DNA of 64,000 nucleotides from Methylobacterium sp. PvR107 (GCF_017833295.1 NZ_JAFIBW010000001.1:4739501-4803500); one strand, 5' to 3'; shown: positions 37,796-46,938, numbered from the stretch's first letter. Made by a program: numbers and translations. The notes: generated by a model from the sequence alone, not told the origin.

Positions 37796-38869
37796 ATGGA
37801 TCAAAGCGGCTCATCCGGGTCGACGGGCACGCCTGCGCCCGACACCGTAGCGGCCTCGGCCGCCGATTGGTCCACCTTCGCACGCACCCTCATCGGCTGC
37901 GCCGCCCTGGTCGGCCTGGCTTCGGTCGCCTTCATCGCCATGCTCGATCCCTACGGCCTGCGGGCCGCGCCGGGACGGCCGCCGGGGCCGATCATGGACA
38001 CCAACCAGCGGCTCTCCTATCCACAGATCGCCCGCGGCGGCCGGATCGACGCGGCGGTCTTCGGGACTTCGACGTCGCGCCTGCTCGATCCCACCGCCCT
38101 TGACGCCGCGTTCGACGCGCGGTTCGCCAACCTGGCGGTGAACGCCGCGACCCCCGACGAGCAGATCCGCCTCGCCGACCTGTTCCTGGCGCGCCGGCCG
38201 GTGCGGGCAATCCTGTTCGGGCTCGACGTCACGTGGTGCGCCGCCGATCCGCCGGCGCGGACCGCCAACGCGTTCCCGGACTGGCTCTACGCGGAGGGCG
38301 CGCCGTGGGGCATGCTGCGGCAGGTCAACCTGCGTTCCGCCACCGTCGCGGCGCAGGCCGGACTCGCCCGTCTCGGCCTCGCGCGTCCCCGCATTCGCCG
38401 CGACGGCTACGCGGTCTTCACGCCGCCGGAAGACCGCTACGATCCGGAGCGGGCCCGCGCCCATATCGGCGCCGGCGCCGCCGACCCGGCCGCGAAAGCC
38501 GACGCGCCGGACGATCTTATGCCGGCCCTCGCCCGGCTGGACGTATTCCTCGACCGCGTACCGGCGGAAGCGCTGAAGCTCGTCGCCTTCATGCCGGTGC
38601 ACGCTGTGGCCCAGGGCGCGCCCGGCACGCCCGCCGGCCGGCGCGAGGCGGCGTGCAAGGCGCGGGTCGCGGCGATCGGTGCGCGCCGCGGCGCGGTGGT
38701 GGTGGATTTCCGCCGCGTCTCGCCGCTCACGACCCGGGACGCGAATTACTGGGACGCGCTCCATTACCGGCTGCCGGTGGCGGCCGGAATTGTGGCGGAT
38801 CTCAAAGCCGCAGTGACGACGGGCGCGGACGATCCGGACGGCGTCTACCGAGTGCTCGCGCATCCCTGA
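37796..38869 (+). CDS. SGNH-like membrane-anchored protein
   Basis: A 357-residue protein starting at MDQSGSSG; any earlier start would overlap tRNA-Pro. One transmembrane segment (residues about 30-52, TLIGCAALVGLASVAFIAML) places the rest in the periplasm. The strand-loop AAVFGTSTSRLLDP aligns with the GDS block of SGNH hydrolases, and DALHYRLPVA near the C-terminus with the catalytic Asp-x-x-His. The nucleophile block reads GTSTS rather than GDS, as in some AlgJ/AlgX-like acetyltransferases. Activity is uncertain. It converges on tgt. Confidence 0.68.
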   Translation: MDQSGSSGSTGTPAPDTVAASAADWSTFARTLIGCAALVGLASVAFIAMLDPYGLRAAPGRPPGPIMDTNQRLSYPQIARGGRIDAAVFGTSTSRLLDPTALDAAFDARFANLAVNAATPDEQIRLADLFLARRPVRAILFGLDVTWCAADPPARTANAFPDWLYAEGAPWGMLRQVNLRSATVAAQAGLARLGLARPRIRRDGYAVFTPPEDRYDPERARAHIGAGAADPAAKADAPDDLMPALARLDVFLDRVPAEALKLVAFMPVHAVAQGAPGTPAGRREAACKARVAAIGARRGAVVVDFRRVSPLTTRDANYWDALHYRLPVAAGIVADLKAAVTTGADDPDGVYRVLAHP

Positions 38870-38878
38870 CGCGAACGC

Positions 38879-40015
38879 TCAGGCGGCGGCGCGCTCCGCC
38901 CGTGCCCAGCCCTCGCGGGTCTCGGCACAGTAATCCGCATACCGGCCCGCGCGGATCGCGGCCCGGGCGCCTTTCATCAGGTCCTGATAGTAGGCAAGGT
39001 TGTTCCAGGTCAGCAGCATCATGCCCAGGATCTCGTTCGACCGGACGAGGTGATGCAGGTAGGCCCGGGAATAGTCCCGCGCTGCCGGGCAGGTCGAGGC
39101 CTCGTCGAGCGGCGCCGTGTCCTCGGCATGGCGCGCGTTGCGCAGGTTGACCCGTCCATGGCGGGTATAGGCGAGGCCGTGGCGGCCGGCGCGGGTCGGC
39201 ATCACGCAGTCGAACATGTCGATGCCTCGGGCGACCGCGCCCAGGATGTCGTCCGGCGTGCCGACGCCCATCAGGTAGCGCGGCTTGGCCTGCGGCAGGT
39301 GCGGCTCCACGGTCTCGATCATGGCGAACATCACAGCCTGCGGCTCACCCACCGCGAGGCCGCCAACCGCGTAGCCCTTCAAGTCGAGCTCGGTCAGGGC
39401 GCGGGCGCTCTCGACCCGAAGCGCCGGCACATCGCCACCCTGCACGATCCCGAACAGCGCCCGGCCGGGCTGCTCGCCGAAGGCGACCCGGCAGCGCTCG
39501 GCCCAGCGCAGCGACAGGTGCATGGCCTTCTCGATCGCCGTGTGATCCGCCGGCAGGCGGACGCATTCGTCAAGCTGCATCTGGATGTCGGAGCCCAGAA
39601 AGCCCTGGATCTCGATGGAGCGTTCCGGGCTCATGTGGTGGGCGGTCCCGTCGATATGCGAGCGGAAGGTCACGCCCTGCTCGTCGATCTTCCGCAGCGC
39701 CGAGAGCGACATGACCTGGAAGCCGCCGGAATCGGTCAGGATCGGCCTGTCCCAATTCATGAACCGGTGCAGGCCGCCGAGCCGCTCCATGCGCTCGGGG
39801 CCCGGGCGCAGCATCAGGTGATAGGTGTTGCCGAGCACCACGTCGGCGCCGAGCTCGCGGACCTGCCCGGGATACATCGCCTTGACGGTCGCGGCCGTAC
39901 CGACCGGCATGAAGGCCGGCGTGCGGATGATGCCGCGCGGCGTCGCGATCTCGCCGGTGCGCGCCGTGCCGTCCTGCGCCAGCAGGGTTAAGCCGAAGGA
40001 GACGGGATCGGTCAT
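38879..40015 (-). CDS. tgt: tRNA-guanine(34) transglycosylase with degenerate zinc site
   Basis: A 378-residue TIM-barrel enzyme exchanging G34 for preQ1 in GUN-anticodon tRNAs. Catalytic parts are intact: ILTDSGGFQ (Asp95), FGIVQGG, and [17 protein letters not shown]. The usual zinc site Cys-x-Cys-x2-Cys...His reads Ser307-Thr-Cys309-Pro-Ala-Ala312 and Asn338 (TWNNLAYYQ), leaving only one of four ligands. The fold otherwise continues normally through [10 protein letters not shown]. Its ATG overlaps the queA stop by 4 bp (ATGA), so the pair is translationally coupled in one queuosine-synthesis operon. Confidence 0.95.
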   Translation of the reverse strand: MTDPVSFGLTLLAQDGTARTGEIATPRGIIRTPAFMPVGTAATVKAMYPGQVRELGADVVLGNTYHLMLRPGPERMERLGGLHRFMNWDRPILTDSGGFQVMSLSALRKIDEQGVTFRSHIDGTAHHMSPERSIEIQGFLGSDIQMQLDECVRLPADHTAIEKAMHLSLRWAERCRVAFGEQPGRALFGIVQGGDVPALRVESARALTELDLKGYAVGGLAVGEPQAVMFAMIETVEPHLPQAKPRYLMGVGTPDDILGAVARGIDMFDCVMPTRAGRHGLAYTRHGRVNLRNARHAEDTAPLDEASTCPAARDYSRAYLHHLVRSNEILGMMLLTWNNLAYYQDLMKGARAAIRAGRYADYCAETREGWARAERAAA

Positions 40016-41076
40016 GGGGTTTCCGCGCCGGGACCCGGGAAGAGCAGGCTGGCGTCGCCGTAGGAATAGAACCGATAGCCGGCCCGGATCGCGTGCGCGT
40101 AGGCCGCGCGCATCGTCTCGAGTCCCGAGAAGGCCGAAACCAGCATGAACAGGGTCGAGCGCGGCAGGTGGAAGTTCGTCACCAGGGCATCGATCGCGCG
40201 GAAGCGATAGCCCGGGGTGATGAAGATGTCGGTCGGGCCGGAAAACGGCGCGAGCGTGCCGTCCGGGTGGGCGGCGCTCTCGAGCAGGCGCAGCGCCGTG
40301 GTGCCGACCGCGACGATCCGGCCGCCGGCGGCCCGGGTGGCGTTGAGCGCCTCGGCGGTGGCCGCGTCCAGCTGCCCGATCTCGGCGTGCATCCGATGCC
40401 CGTCGGTGTCCTCGGCCTTGACGGGCAGGAAGGTGCCGGCGCCGACATGCAGCGTGACGTGGTGGCGTCGCAGGCCGGCCGCGTCGATATCCGCCAGGAG
40501 CGCCTCCGAGAAATGGAGGCCGGCGGTCGGTGCGGCCACCGCACCGGGATGCCTTGCGTAGACCGTCTGGTAGTCGGTGACGTCGCGCGCGTCGGTGGCG
40601 CGCTTGCCGGCGATGTAAGGCGGGAGCGGCAGGGCGCCCTCGGCCGCGATGGCGACGTCGAGGTCCGGGCCGGCCCGGTCGAAGGCGAGCACGATTTCGC
40701 CGGCCTCGGCTTTCTCGACCACCGTGGCCATCAGTTCGCCGAAACGCAGCGCATCCCCGGGGCTCAGCCTCTTGGCCGGGCGTGCGAAGGCGCGCCAGCG
40801 GTCGGCCGCCTCGCGCAGGTGCAGCAGCACCTCGGTCCGCTGACCGGGTGCACCGGGGCGGGTGCGCACGCCGTTGAGCCGGGCCGGGATCACCCGCGTG
40901 TCGTTGAACACCAGAGCATCGCCGGGCCTGAGGGCGCCGGGCAGGTCGCGCACGAATTGGTCGAGCGGAGCCTCGCCGGGACGCACGACCAGCATCCGCC
41001 CAGCATCACGAGGCTCGGCCGGACGCAGGGCGATGCTGGTCTCCGGCAGGTCGAAATCGAACAGGTCCACGCGCAT
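40012..41076 (-). CDS. queA: S-adenosylmethionine:tRNA ribosyltransferase-isomerase
   Basis: A 354-residue enzyme that transfers and isomerises the ribosyl group of SAM onto preQ1-tRNA to give epoxyqueuosine. The start at ATG 41076 gives the family N-terminus [20 protein letters not shown]. Other family marks are [26 protein letters not shown] and [15 protein letters not shown]. It is immediately upstream of tgt with a 4-bp overlap, the common alphaproteobacterial queA-tgt arrangement. Confidence 0.97.
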   Translation of the reverse strand: MRVDLFDFDLPETSIALRPAEPRDAGRMLVVRPGEAPLDQFVRDLPGALRPGDALVFNDTRVIPARLNGVRTRPGAPGQRTEVLLHLREAADRWRAFARPAKRLSPGDALRFGELMATVVEKAEAGEIVLAFDRAGPDLDVAIAAEGALPLPPYIAGKRATDARDVTDYQTVYARHPGAVAAPTAGLHFSEALLADIDAAGLRRHHVTLHVGAGTFLPVKAEDTDGHRMHAEIGQLDAATAEALNATRAAGGRIVAVGTTALRLLESAAHPDGTLAPFSGPTDIFITPGYRFRAIDALVTNFHLPRSTLFMLVSAFSGLETMRAAYAHAIRAGYRFYSYGDASLLFPGPGAETP

Positions 41077-41174
41077 CGCCGGCTGCCTGCACCAGGCGGC
41101 ACCGGGTTTCAACCGCGGAACCGGTTTGAAGCCCGTCCGTTTCACGCCTCACCGAGACACGAGACGCTTCCCCG

Positions 41175-41423
41175 ATGCCCTGGTTCGCCGTGCGCCCCCG
41201 TGACGAAGCCGATCCTCGGTGGCCTCTGCCCGGGACGGCGGAGATCGTCCTCAAGGCCGAAGATCCGGACGAGGCTCGGGACAAGTTTAGGACGGCCTAT
41301 CCGAGCCAGCCCTTCGGAAGCCCGGCGGTGCCGGTGCCCGATGCCGGGGCCGGCAGCTTCCGCAACGATCCGGACGCGCTGCTCGTGTCGGAGACGGGCG
41401 AGCCGCCCGCCGAGCGGGGCTAA
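41175..41423 (+). CDS. Small hypothetical protein
   Basis: An 82-residue predicted soluble protein (MPWFAVRPRDEADPRWPLPG start; VLKAEDPDEARDKFRTAYP in the middle). No family is recognised. The reading is protein-like and it is followed after 4 bp by a second small gene, so they probably form a pair. It is divergent from queA. Confidence 0.55.
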   Translation: MPWFAVRPRDEADPRWPLPGTAEIVLKAEDPDEARDKFRTAYPSQPFGSPAVPVPDAGAGSFRNDPDALLVSETGEPPAERG

Positions 41424-41427
41424 GGCA

Positions 41428-41649
41428 ATGACAATGGCGGGACGGCCGCGCAGAATCACCCTGGACGGGCAGCTCCTCGGTTACTGGGAGCGCGAGGCTG
41501 AGCGGCTGGACGGTCTGGCCGAAAGCGCACGCTTTGCGTGGCAGCGCCGCCGCTACCTGCGAAAGGCCGAGGCCGCGCGCGCCAAGGCGCAGGTAAGTCG
41601 CGCGCGCGAGGCCGCTCGCGATCCCGCGTCGCGCGACCCAAAGGCTTAG
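41428..41649 (+). CDS. Small basic hypothetical protein
   Basis: A 73-residue, strongly basic, Arg/Ala-rich helical protein (GRPRRITLDGQLLGYWEREA start, then WQRRRYLRKAEAARAKA). The ATG at 41428 follows TAAGG, in which the TAA is the stop of the preceding small gene. No family is recognised; the charge suggests nucleic-acid contact, which is speculative. Confidence 0.5.
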   Translation: MTMAGRPRRITLDGQLLGYWEREAERLDGLAESARFAWQRRRYLRKAEAARAKAQVSRAREAARDPASRDPKA

Positions 41650-41746
41650 CCGAGGCTAATTTCTATTCGACAGCGTCGAACCTTTGCCGTGGCCTTGGCC
41701 GCCGCTGTTCCCGTATGGGCCCGTCGACACCCGCTCGGCAGATCCC

Positions 41747-42634
41747 ATGGACCGCACCCAGAAAGCCGCCCTGCTCAGCGCCGGTATCGGCCTCGCCGTC
41801 ACGGCCCTGAAGTTCTACGCCGCGTGGCTCACCGGCAGTCTCGCGCTGTACTCGGACGCGCTGGAGAGCATCATCAACGTGGTCGCGGCGATCGGCGCCT
41901 TCGTGGCCCTACGGGTCGCCGCACGCCCGGCCGACGAGGATCACCCCTACGGCCACCACAAGGCCGAGTTCTTTTCGGCTGTGATCGAGGGTGCGCTGAT
42001 CGCCGTGGCCGCGCTCATGATCCTGCGCGAAGCGTATTTCGGGCTGCTCGCGCCCAAGCCCCTCGATGCGCCGGCCATCGGACTGGCGATCAATGTCGGA
42101 GCGAGCATCGTCAACGCCGTCTGGGCGGTCGCCTTGATGCGGTGGGGCCGCCGGTGGCGTTCCCCGGCTCTCATCGCGGACGCGCGCCATGTCTTCGCAG
42201 ATGTGGTCACGTCCGGCGGGGTTCTCGTCGGCGTCGGTGCCGTCGTGCTCACCGGCTATGCGATTCTCGACCCTGCCGTAGCCGGTTTGGTCGCCCTCAA
42301 TATCCTGTGGTCAGGTTTCCGCATGGTGCGCGAATCAGTCGACGGCCTGATGGACCGGGCTGCCCCCGCCGAGATGGTTTCGGAGATCCGCGCGCTCATT
42401 TCGCGCCATGGCGAGGGAGCCCTGGAAGCTCACGACGTGCGGACCCGATCGGCCGGACAGGCGACCTTCATCGACTTCCACCTCGTGGTGCCGGGCGCGA
42501 TGACGGTCGAGGATTCGCACGCCATCTGCGACCGGCTGGAATCGGCGCTCGAGACGACGATTCCCGGGGCGGTCGTGACGATCCACGTCGAGCCCGGCGA
42601 AGAGGCGAAGGCGCGGGGCGTGCCCGTCCTCTAG
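41747..42634 (+). CDS. Cation diffusion facilitator (CDF) family metal transporter
   Basis: A 295-residue inner-membrane metal/proton antiporter with about six hydrophobic segments and a cytosolic C-terminal domain (about 205-295). Metal-site segments are SLALYSDALES (helix 2), the His-rich HPYGHHKAEFF loop and DARHVFADV (helix 5, His-x3-Asp). Such proteins export Zn(II), Fe(II), Co(II) or Mn(II); the metal cannot be assigned here. The start at ATG 41747 directly precedes the first helix. Confidence 0.92.
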   Translation: MDRTQKAALLSAGIGLAVTALKFYAAWLTGSLALYSDALESIINVVAAIGAFVALRVAARPADEDHPYGHHKAEFFSAVIEGALIAVAALMILREAYFGLLAPKPLDAPAIGLAINVGASIVNAVWAVALMRWGRRWRSPALIADARHVFADVVTSGGVLVGVGAVVLTGYAILDPAVAGLVALNILWSGFRMVRESVDGLMDRAAPAEMVSEIRALISRHGEGALEAHDVRTRSAGQATFIDFHLVVPGAMTVEDSHAICDRLESALETTIPGAVVTIHVEPGEEAKARGVPVL

Positions 42635-42772
42635 CGGCACCGTCATGCGACATGGGTAGGGTCCGCCGCCGGCAACGTCGCTATCGCCGCCCGGACCTAC
42701 GTCCAAACCGCTGCGCGGGTACCGCATGATCAGCAACAATGCCCGCACTATGCCGGGCGCGACCTACCTGCC

Positions 42773-42991
42773 GTGGGCCGGCTGATCATCGACGGCAGCG
42801 CGGCCGTCAGCGACCAGTCGGCCCAAACCCTGATCGTGGTGCAACTGCTGGACCTGTGCGACGGGCCAACCCTGTATCTGAATGCCAATCACGACGCGGA
42901 CAGCGTGCCGGTGCCGAAGAGCGTCGGGCCGGTGAACGGGAAGATCCTGCTGACGCAGCGACGACGCGGGGCCTTCCGCGCCGCCTCGTGA
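42773..42991 (+). CDS. Possible small hypothetical protein, GTG start
   Basis: An open frame of 72 codons with coding-like third positions (LIIDGSAAVSDQSAQTLIVV, DLCDGPTLYLNANHD). No ATG is available in frame and no ribosome binding site is clear, so the start at GTG 42773 is only the earliest possible. Function unknown. It ends just before a hairpin in front of the convergent sfnB. Confidence 0.4.
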   Translation: MGRLIIDGSAAVSDQSAQTLIVVQLLDLCDGPTLYLNANHDADSVPVPKSVGPVNGKILLTQRRRGAFRAAS

Positions 42992-43001
42992 TTTAAATCT
43001 C

Positions 43002-43019
43002 CGGCGCGCTTCGGCGCCG
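43002..43019. terminator. Weak hairpin between the 72-codon frame and sfnB
   Basis: A 6-bp stem CGGCGC/GCGCCG around GCTTCG, next to the perfect palindrome GATTTAAATC (42990-42999). On the minus strand the palindrome provides a short T run after the stem, downstream of the sfnB stop at 43035. Confidence 0.35.
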
Positions 43020-43034
43020 CGTGACGGTCCTGCC

Positions 43035-44291
43035 TCAGCTCCAGGCGTGGAGCGGCGGGGTCACGCCGTTCAGGGCGTAGTTGCCGATGATCGCATATTT
43101 CCAGCGTACTGGATCGTGCAGCGTGTGCGTGCGGGCGTTGCGCCAGTGCCGGTCGAGATTCTCGGCCGCCAGCGTCGAGCGGGTGCCGGACAGCTCGAAC
43201 AGCTTGTTGGCGGCCGCCAGCGCGACCTCGGTGGTCAGAACCTTCGCTTCGGCCACGGCGAGCTGCGCCGCCGCCACGCTCTCCGCGCTCGGCTGGGTCA
43301 CCGCCGCGTCGAGGGCAAGACCGGCCCGGTCCAAGAGCGCCTCGGCGGCGTGCTGGCGGATGGTGAGGTCGCCGATCGCCTGGATCGTGTAGGGATCATC
43401 GGAGGCGCGCTCCAGACCGCTGTCGATCCAGGGGCGTGCCTTTTCGCGGACGAACCGGACCGTGTCGTCCAGGGCCTCCCGGCCGATCCCGGCATCGACC
43501 GCTGCCTGGATGATCTGGAACACGGCCCCGTCGGCGGTGGGCGTCTCATACCCCTTCCAGGCCGGGACCAGATGGGTCCTGGGCACCCGCACATCCTCGA
43601 TCAGCACCGTGCCGCTCGCCGTGCCCCGCTGGCCGAAGCTCGACCAATCGTCGATGACGGTGAGCCCCGGCGCGTCCCGTTCGGCGATGACGTACCAGGC
43701 ACGCCCCTGATCATCGAGGGCGACGATCGGCACGAGATGCGCGAGGAGTGCCCCGGTGGCGTAAAATTTCTGGCCGCGCACCACGACGTGGTCGCCGTGA
43801 TCAGTGAAGCGGGTGTCGAAATCGGCCGCCCGCTTCGTGGCCCGCTCGGAGAAGGCGTTCCCGAACCGCGCGCCGCGCAGGACCTCGCCGAACAGGAGAT
43901 GCTTCTGCGCCTCGTCCGACACGGTCCGGATCGCCGCCACGATGCCCAGATGGTTCTGGGCGATCTGCGCGATCGCGGGATCGGCCGCCGCGATGAGAGC
44001 GATGACGGCGGCGAGCGTTCGGTAGGAAAGCTCCGGACCGCCATAGGCGCGCGGCACGTTGATCGACCATAAGCCGCTCTGGGAAAACGCGTCGAGCTCG
44101 GCGAGCGGCCGGACCGCATCCCGATCGCGCTCGGAGGCGCCGGCTCTGAAATCCGCGGCGAGGCGCTGAGCGACGGCGAGGGCCTCCGACTCATCACGGA
44201 TCACGTGGGCGGGGGAGGGCGGACGCGTGGGACCGGGTGCGCCCGGGTGGCGCTGTGGTTCGAGCGTGCGGGCATCGACGGCGATGTTCAT
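43035..44291 (-). CDS. sfnB: SfnB-type acyl-CoA-dehydrogenase-like sulfur acquisition oxidoreductase
   Basis: A 418-residue flavoprotein of the acyl-CoA dehydrogenase fold (DszC/SfnB branch), which uses reduced flavin in organosulfur metabolism rather than CoA esters. Segments such as SGLWSINVPRAYGGPELSY, GNAFSERATKRAADFDT, WSSFGQRGTASGTVLIEDV and LFELSGTRSTLAAENLDRHW fit that branch. The ATG at 44291 has GGAG five bases upstream. It lies 38 bp downstream of sfnG on the same strand, so the two are probably one operon. Confidence 0.85.
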   Translation of the reverse strand: MNIAVDARTLEPQRHPGAPGPTRPPSPAHVIRDESEALAVAQRLAADFRAGASERDRDAVRPLAELDAFSQSGLWSINVPRAYGGPELSYRTLAAVIALIAAADPAIAQIAQNHLGIVAAIRTVSDEAQKHLLFGEVLRGARFGNAFSERATKRAADFDTRFTDHGDHVVVRGQKFYATGALLAHLVPIVALDDQGRAWYVIAERDAPGLTVIDDWSSFGQRGTASGTVLIEDVRVPRTHLVPAWKGYETPTADGAVFQIIQAAVDAGIGREALDDTVRFVREKARPWIDSGLERASDDPYTIQAIGDLTIRQHAAEALLDRAGLALDAAVTQPSAESVAAAQLAVAEAKVLTTEVALAAANKLFELSGTRSTLAAENLDRHWRNARTHTLHDPVRWKYAIIGNYALNGVTPPLHAWS

Positions 44292-44329
44292 GGCGGCTCC
44301 GACAGACAAGTGGCTTCAGCGTCGGCCGG

Positions 44330-45445
44330 TCAGGCCGCCTCGGCGCGCTTCTCGCGCGCGGCTTCGAGGGCGCGGACCCGCGGAATGACGTGCTGGCCGA
44401 AATACGCCACGTCCTCCTGGAAATGCAGGAAGGCGAGCAGCGCGAGGTCGGCGCCGGCATCCTTGAGGGCCAGGATGCGCTCGGCGATCTGGTCGGGCGT
44501 GCCGATCAGGTTGGTCTTGAAGCCGTCATTGTACTGGACGAGATCCTCGAAGCTGGATTTCGCCCAGTTGCCCTCGCCCTCCGGCGAGGCCTTGCCGGCA
44601 TTCTTCACCTCGTGGCCGAAGGCCTTCACGGCATCCGGATCGGCGTGATCGATGATCTCCTGCAGGACCGCCCGGGCCTCTTCCTCGGTCTCGCGCGCGA
44701 TCACGAAGGCGTTCACGCCGATCCGCGGATGATTGCCGGTCTCAGCCGCCTTGGCGCGGATGTCGTCCACCTGGAGGCGGATGTTCTCCGGCGTGTTGCC
44801 GTTGGTGAAATACCAATCGGACACCCGGGCTGCCATGTCGCGCGCCGCACGCGATGACCCGCCCTGGAAGATCTCCGGCAGCGGCTCCAGGGGCTTCGGC
44901 TTCAGCGTGTAGTCGCTGTAGCGGTAGAAATCGCCGCGGAAGGTGAAGCTGTCCTGTGTCCAGATCCCGCGCAGGCTGCGGATGAACTCCTCGGAGCGGC
45001 GGTAGCGCTCGTCATGATCGAGCCACGGTTCGCCGATCGCCCGGAACTCGCCCGAGAACCAGCCCGACACGATGTTGACCGCGATCCGCCCCCCGCTGAG
45101 CTGCGAGATCGTGGCGATCTGCTTGGCGGCGAGCGTCGGGTTCCAGGGCCCCGGCAGGATCGCGGCAATCACCTTCAGCTTCGATGTGGCCGCCAGCAGG
45201 GCATGGCTGAAGGCCACGGATTCATGCTGGTACTCGGCGCCGTAGCCGGCCGTGAACCGGATCTGGGTCAGGCCGTAATCGAACCCGGCCTCCTCGGCGA
45301 TCTGCGCGAGGCGACGGTTGTACGCGCCGTCCCAGCTCGTCCGCTGCGGGATCTTGCTGATCACGAGCCCGCCCGACACGTTGGGCACCCAGTAGGCGAA
45401 GCGGATCGGCTCCCGCGGGATTTGGTCGGCGGAATGGCTGGTCAT
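44330..45445 (-). CDS. sfnG: Dimethylsulfone monooxygenase SfnG
   Basis: A 371-residue FMNH2-dependent, luciferase-like monooxygenase that converts dimethyl sulfone to methanesulfinate, releasing sulfur for assimilation. Visible TIM-barrel segments include RFAYWVPNVSGGLVISKIPQ, the flavin-binding LPGPWNPTLAAKQIATI, VNIVSGWFSGEFRAIGEPW and FQGGSSRAARDMAA. A partner NADH:FMN reductase is not encoded nearby. It is the first gene of a unit with sfnB; a candidate promoter lies 110 bp upstream. Confidence 0.92.
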   Translation of the reverse strand: MTSHSADQIPREPIRFAYWVPNVSGGLVISKIPQRTSWDGAYNRRLAQIAEEAGFDYGLTQIRFTAGYGAEYQHESVAFSHALLAATSKLKVIAAILPGPWNPTLAAKQIATISQLSGGRIAVNIVSGWFSGEFRAIGEPWLDHDERYRRSEEFIRSLRGIWTQDSFTFRGDFYRYSDYTLKPKPLEPLPEIFQGGSSRAARDMAARVSDWYFTNGNTPENIRLQVDDIRAKAAETGNHPRIGVNAFVIARETEEEARAVLQEIIDHADPDAVKAFGHEVKNAGKASPEGEGNWAKSSFEDLVQYNDGFKTNLIGTPDQIAERILALKDAGADLALLAFLHFQEDVAYFGQHVIPRVRALEAAREKRAEAA

Positions 45446-45554
45446 CCGGCGTAACCTATGATTGCACGACGTCGGCGCGCCGTGTTCTCTTCGGATGATC
45501 GCCGCAAACTGAATACACTATGCAGCCTGCGGTCGATTGCTTTAGAACACCGAA

Positions 45555-45583
45555 AGTATTCAGCCGCGATCGTCGCAGGTCAA
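45555..45583 (-). promoter_or_regulatory. Candidate sigma-70 promoter of sfnG-sfnB
   Basis: On the minus strand TTGACC (45583-45578) and AATACT (45560-45555) are 17 bp apart, about 110 bp before the sfnG start, in an AT-richer stretch. No sigma-54 element (TGGCAC-N5-TTGCA type) was recognised here. Confidence 0.4.
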
Positions 45584-45658
45584 AGGAATACGATGCTTTT
45601 TTAACCCGGCAACAGGCGACACTTTTCTGCCGTGTGGGGTGCCGGCCGCAGATTTGTC

Positions 45659-46417
45659 CTATGCAATCCGCGGTGCGTCGGTTTCGTGAAGGCGGCGCCA
45701 CGCGAAGACCGAGAAGACCGCAATCAGGCAGCCCGCCAGGCCGAACCACGTGAATGCGTATTGCAAGTGGTTGTTGGGCAGGTCGACCCGCAACTGGCCG
45801 CCGCGCGGCCACGTGGTCTGGCCGGGAACCGCGTCGGCCTCGATCAGGTAAGGCGCGACATCGGCCAAGCCCCGGGCGGCCGCGATGCCGGGAACATCGC
45901 GGTTGAACCACTCGCCGCGCGCGGGGTCCGGCGTAGGCACGAACATCGTGCGGACCTCGCTGGCGCGCAGGATCCCGGTGACGGTCGTCGGCCCCTCGAT
46001 CAGACCATCGCGCCGGTCGGCCACGGCCTTGAGCTCCGTCGGCACGAAGCCGCGATTGACCAGCACCGTGCCGCCATCGGCGCGCGCGAACGGCGTGAGG
46101 ACGTAATAGCCCTGCAGGGCGCGGCCGGGCGTCTCACCCGCGGCGAGGCCGTGGACCAGTGTCTCGCGGTCGTTAAGGAACCGGCCCGAGACACGGACGT
46201 GGCGGAACTCGTCCCGGGCTTCGTTCCACGCATCCGGAGCCGGCGGCGCCACGGGCTCCGCCCGGCTCTGCCGCAGGATCCGGGCGATCAGATCCTCCTT
46301 CCAGGCCTTGCGCTCGAGCTGCCACGTCCCGAGGCCGAGGAGAATCGACAGGGCAACCAGGGCGGCCAGGCCCGGCGCGACGAGGGCCCGCCACGCAGCG
46401 CGTCCAGATCCGATCAC
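45659..46417 (-). CDS. SURF1-family cytochrome oxidase assembly protein
   Basis: A 252-residue membrane protein with two transmembrane helices flanking a periplasmic domain. The first helix (VALSILLGLGTWQLERKAWK) contains the SURF1 LGxWQLxRxxWK signature, the middle has GYYVLTPF and LVNRGFVP, and the C-terminal NNHLQYAFTWFGLA precedes the second helix. It helps insert heme a into subunit I. The start is GTG 46417, which overlaps the DUF983 stop as GTGA, showing translational coupling. Last gene of the oxidase cluster. Confidence 0.93.
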   Translation of the reverse strand: MIGSGRAAWRALVAPGLAALVALSILLGLGTWQLERKAWKEDLIARILRQSRAEPVAPPAPDAWNEARDEFRHVRVSGRFLNDRETLVHGLAAGETPGRALQGYYVLTPFARADGGTVLVNRGFVPTELKAVADRRDGLIEGPTTVTGILRASEVRTMFVPTPDPARGEWFNRDVPGIAAARGLADVAPYLIEADAVPGQTTWPRGGQLRVDLPNNHLQYAFTWFGLAGCLIAVFSVFAWRRLHETDAPRIA

Positions 46418-46833
46418 GGCTCGAAGCGCCCCTGCTCGGCCTTGTTGCTGTATTGCAGCGCGACCAACATGCCCTTGAGCGGCCGGACCAGGATCAGGCT
46501 GAGACCGATCGACAGGGTCCCAGCCACAAGCGCGTGAACCCAGATTGGCGGCTCGTATGTGATTTCCATCCAGAGGGCGAGGCCGACCACGATCAGGCCG
46601 ACGATCGACATCACGAAGAAGGCCGGACCGTCCGCGGAGTCGAAACTCGTGTAATCGAGCCCGCACGCCTCGCAGGACGGGCGCAACGTCAGGTAACCCT
46701 TGAACAGATGGCCCTCGCCGCAGCGTGGGCAGCGACCCCGCAAGCCCGTCGGGATCGGGGGCGGCGGCGCATAATGTCGTTGATCCACGGGCACACTCCA
46801 GACCGGACCGGGGACGCCGCGAACACGCAGCAT
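46414..46833 (-). CDS. DUF983 protein of the cytochrome oxidase cluster
   Basis: A 139-residue protein with a cytosolic N-terminal part carrying two Cys-x2-Cys pairs (CPRCGEGHLFKGYL and CEACG, zinc-ribbon-like). Two hydrophobic helices follow. DUF983 genes regularly sit between coxC and SURF1 in alphaproteobacteria, but the exact role in oxidase biogenesis is not established. It overlaps the SURF1-family gene by 4 bp. Confidence 0.88.
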   Translation of the reverse strand: MLRVRGVPGPVWSVPVDQRHYAPPPPIPTGLRGRCPRCGEGHLFKGYLTLRPSCEACGLDYTSFDSADGPAFFVMSIVGLIVVGLALWMEITYEPPIWVHALVAGTLSIGLSLILVRPLKGMLVALQYSNKAEQGRFEP

Positions 46834-46881
46834 CCGGGCCCTCCACCGCGATATGGGGATTCACGGCGGCCGGATACGAAA

Positions 46882-46903
46882 AAGGGCGGCCGGAGCCGCC
46901 CTT
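46882..46903 (-). terminator. Rho-independent terminator after coxC
   Basis: A 9-bp stem AAGGGCGGC/GCCGCCCTT (46882-46890, 46895-46903) with loop CGGA. On the minus strand it is followed by a run of T residues, about 35 bp after the coxC stop, between coxC and the DUF983 gene. Confidence 0.7.
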
Positions 46904-46938
46904 CGCAAACCCGCCATGCAGCGGCGGGATGGATCGCC

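Noticed and set aside
42726..42785. 19-codon ATG frame just before the 72-codon GTG frame
   Set aside because: Too short and without supporting signals; not enough to call a leader peptide.
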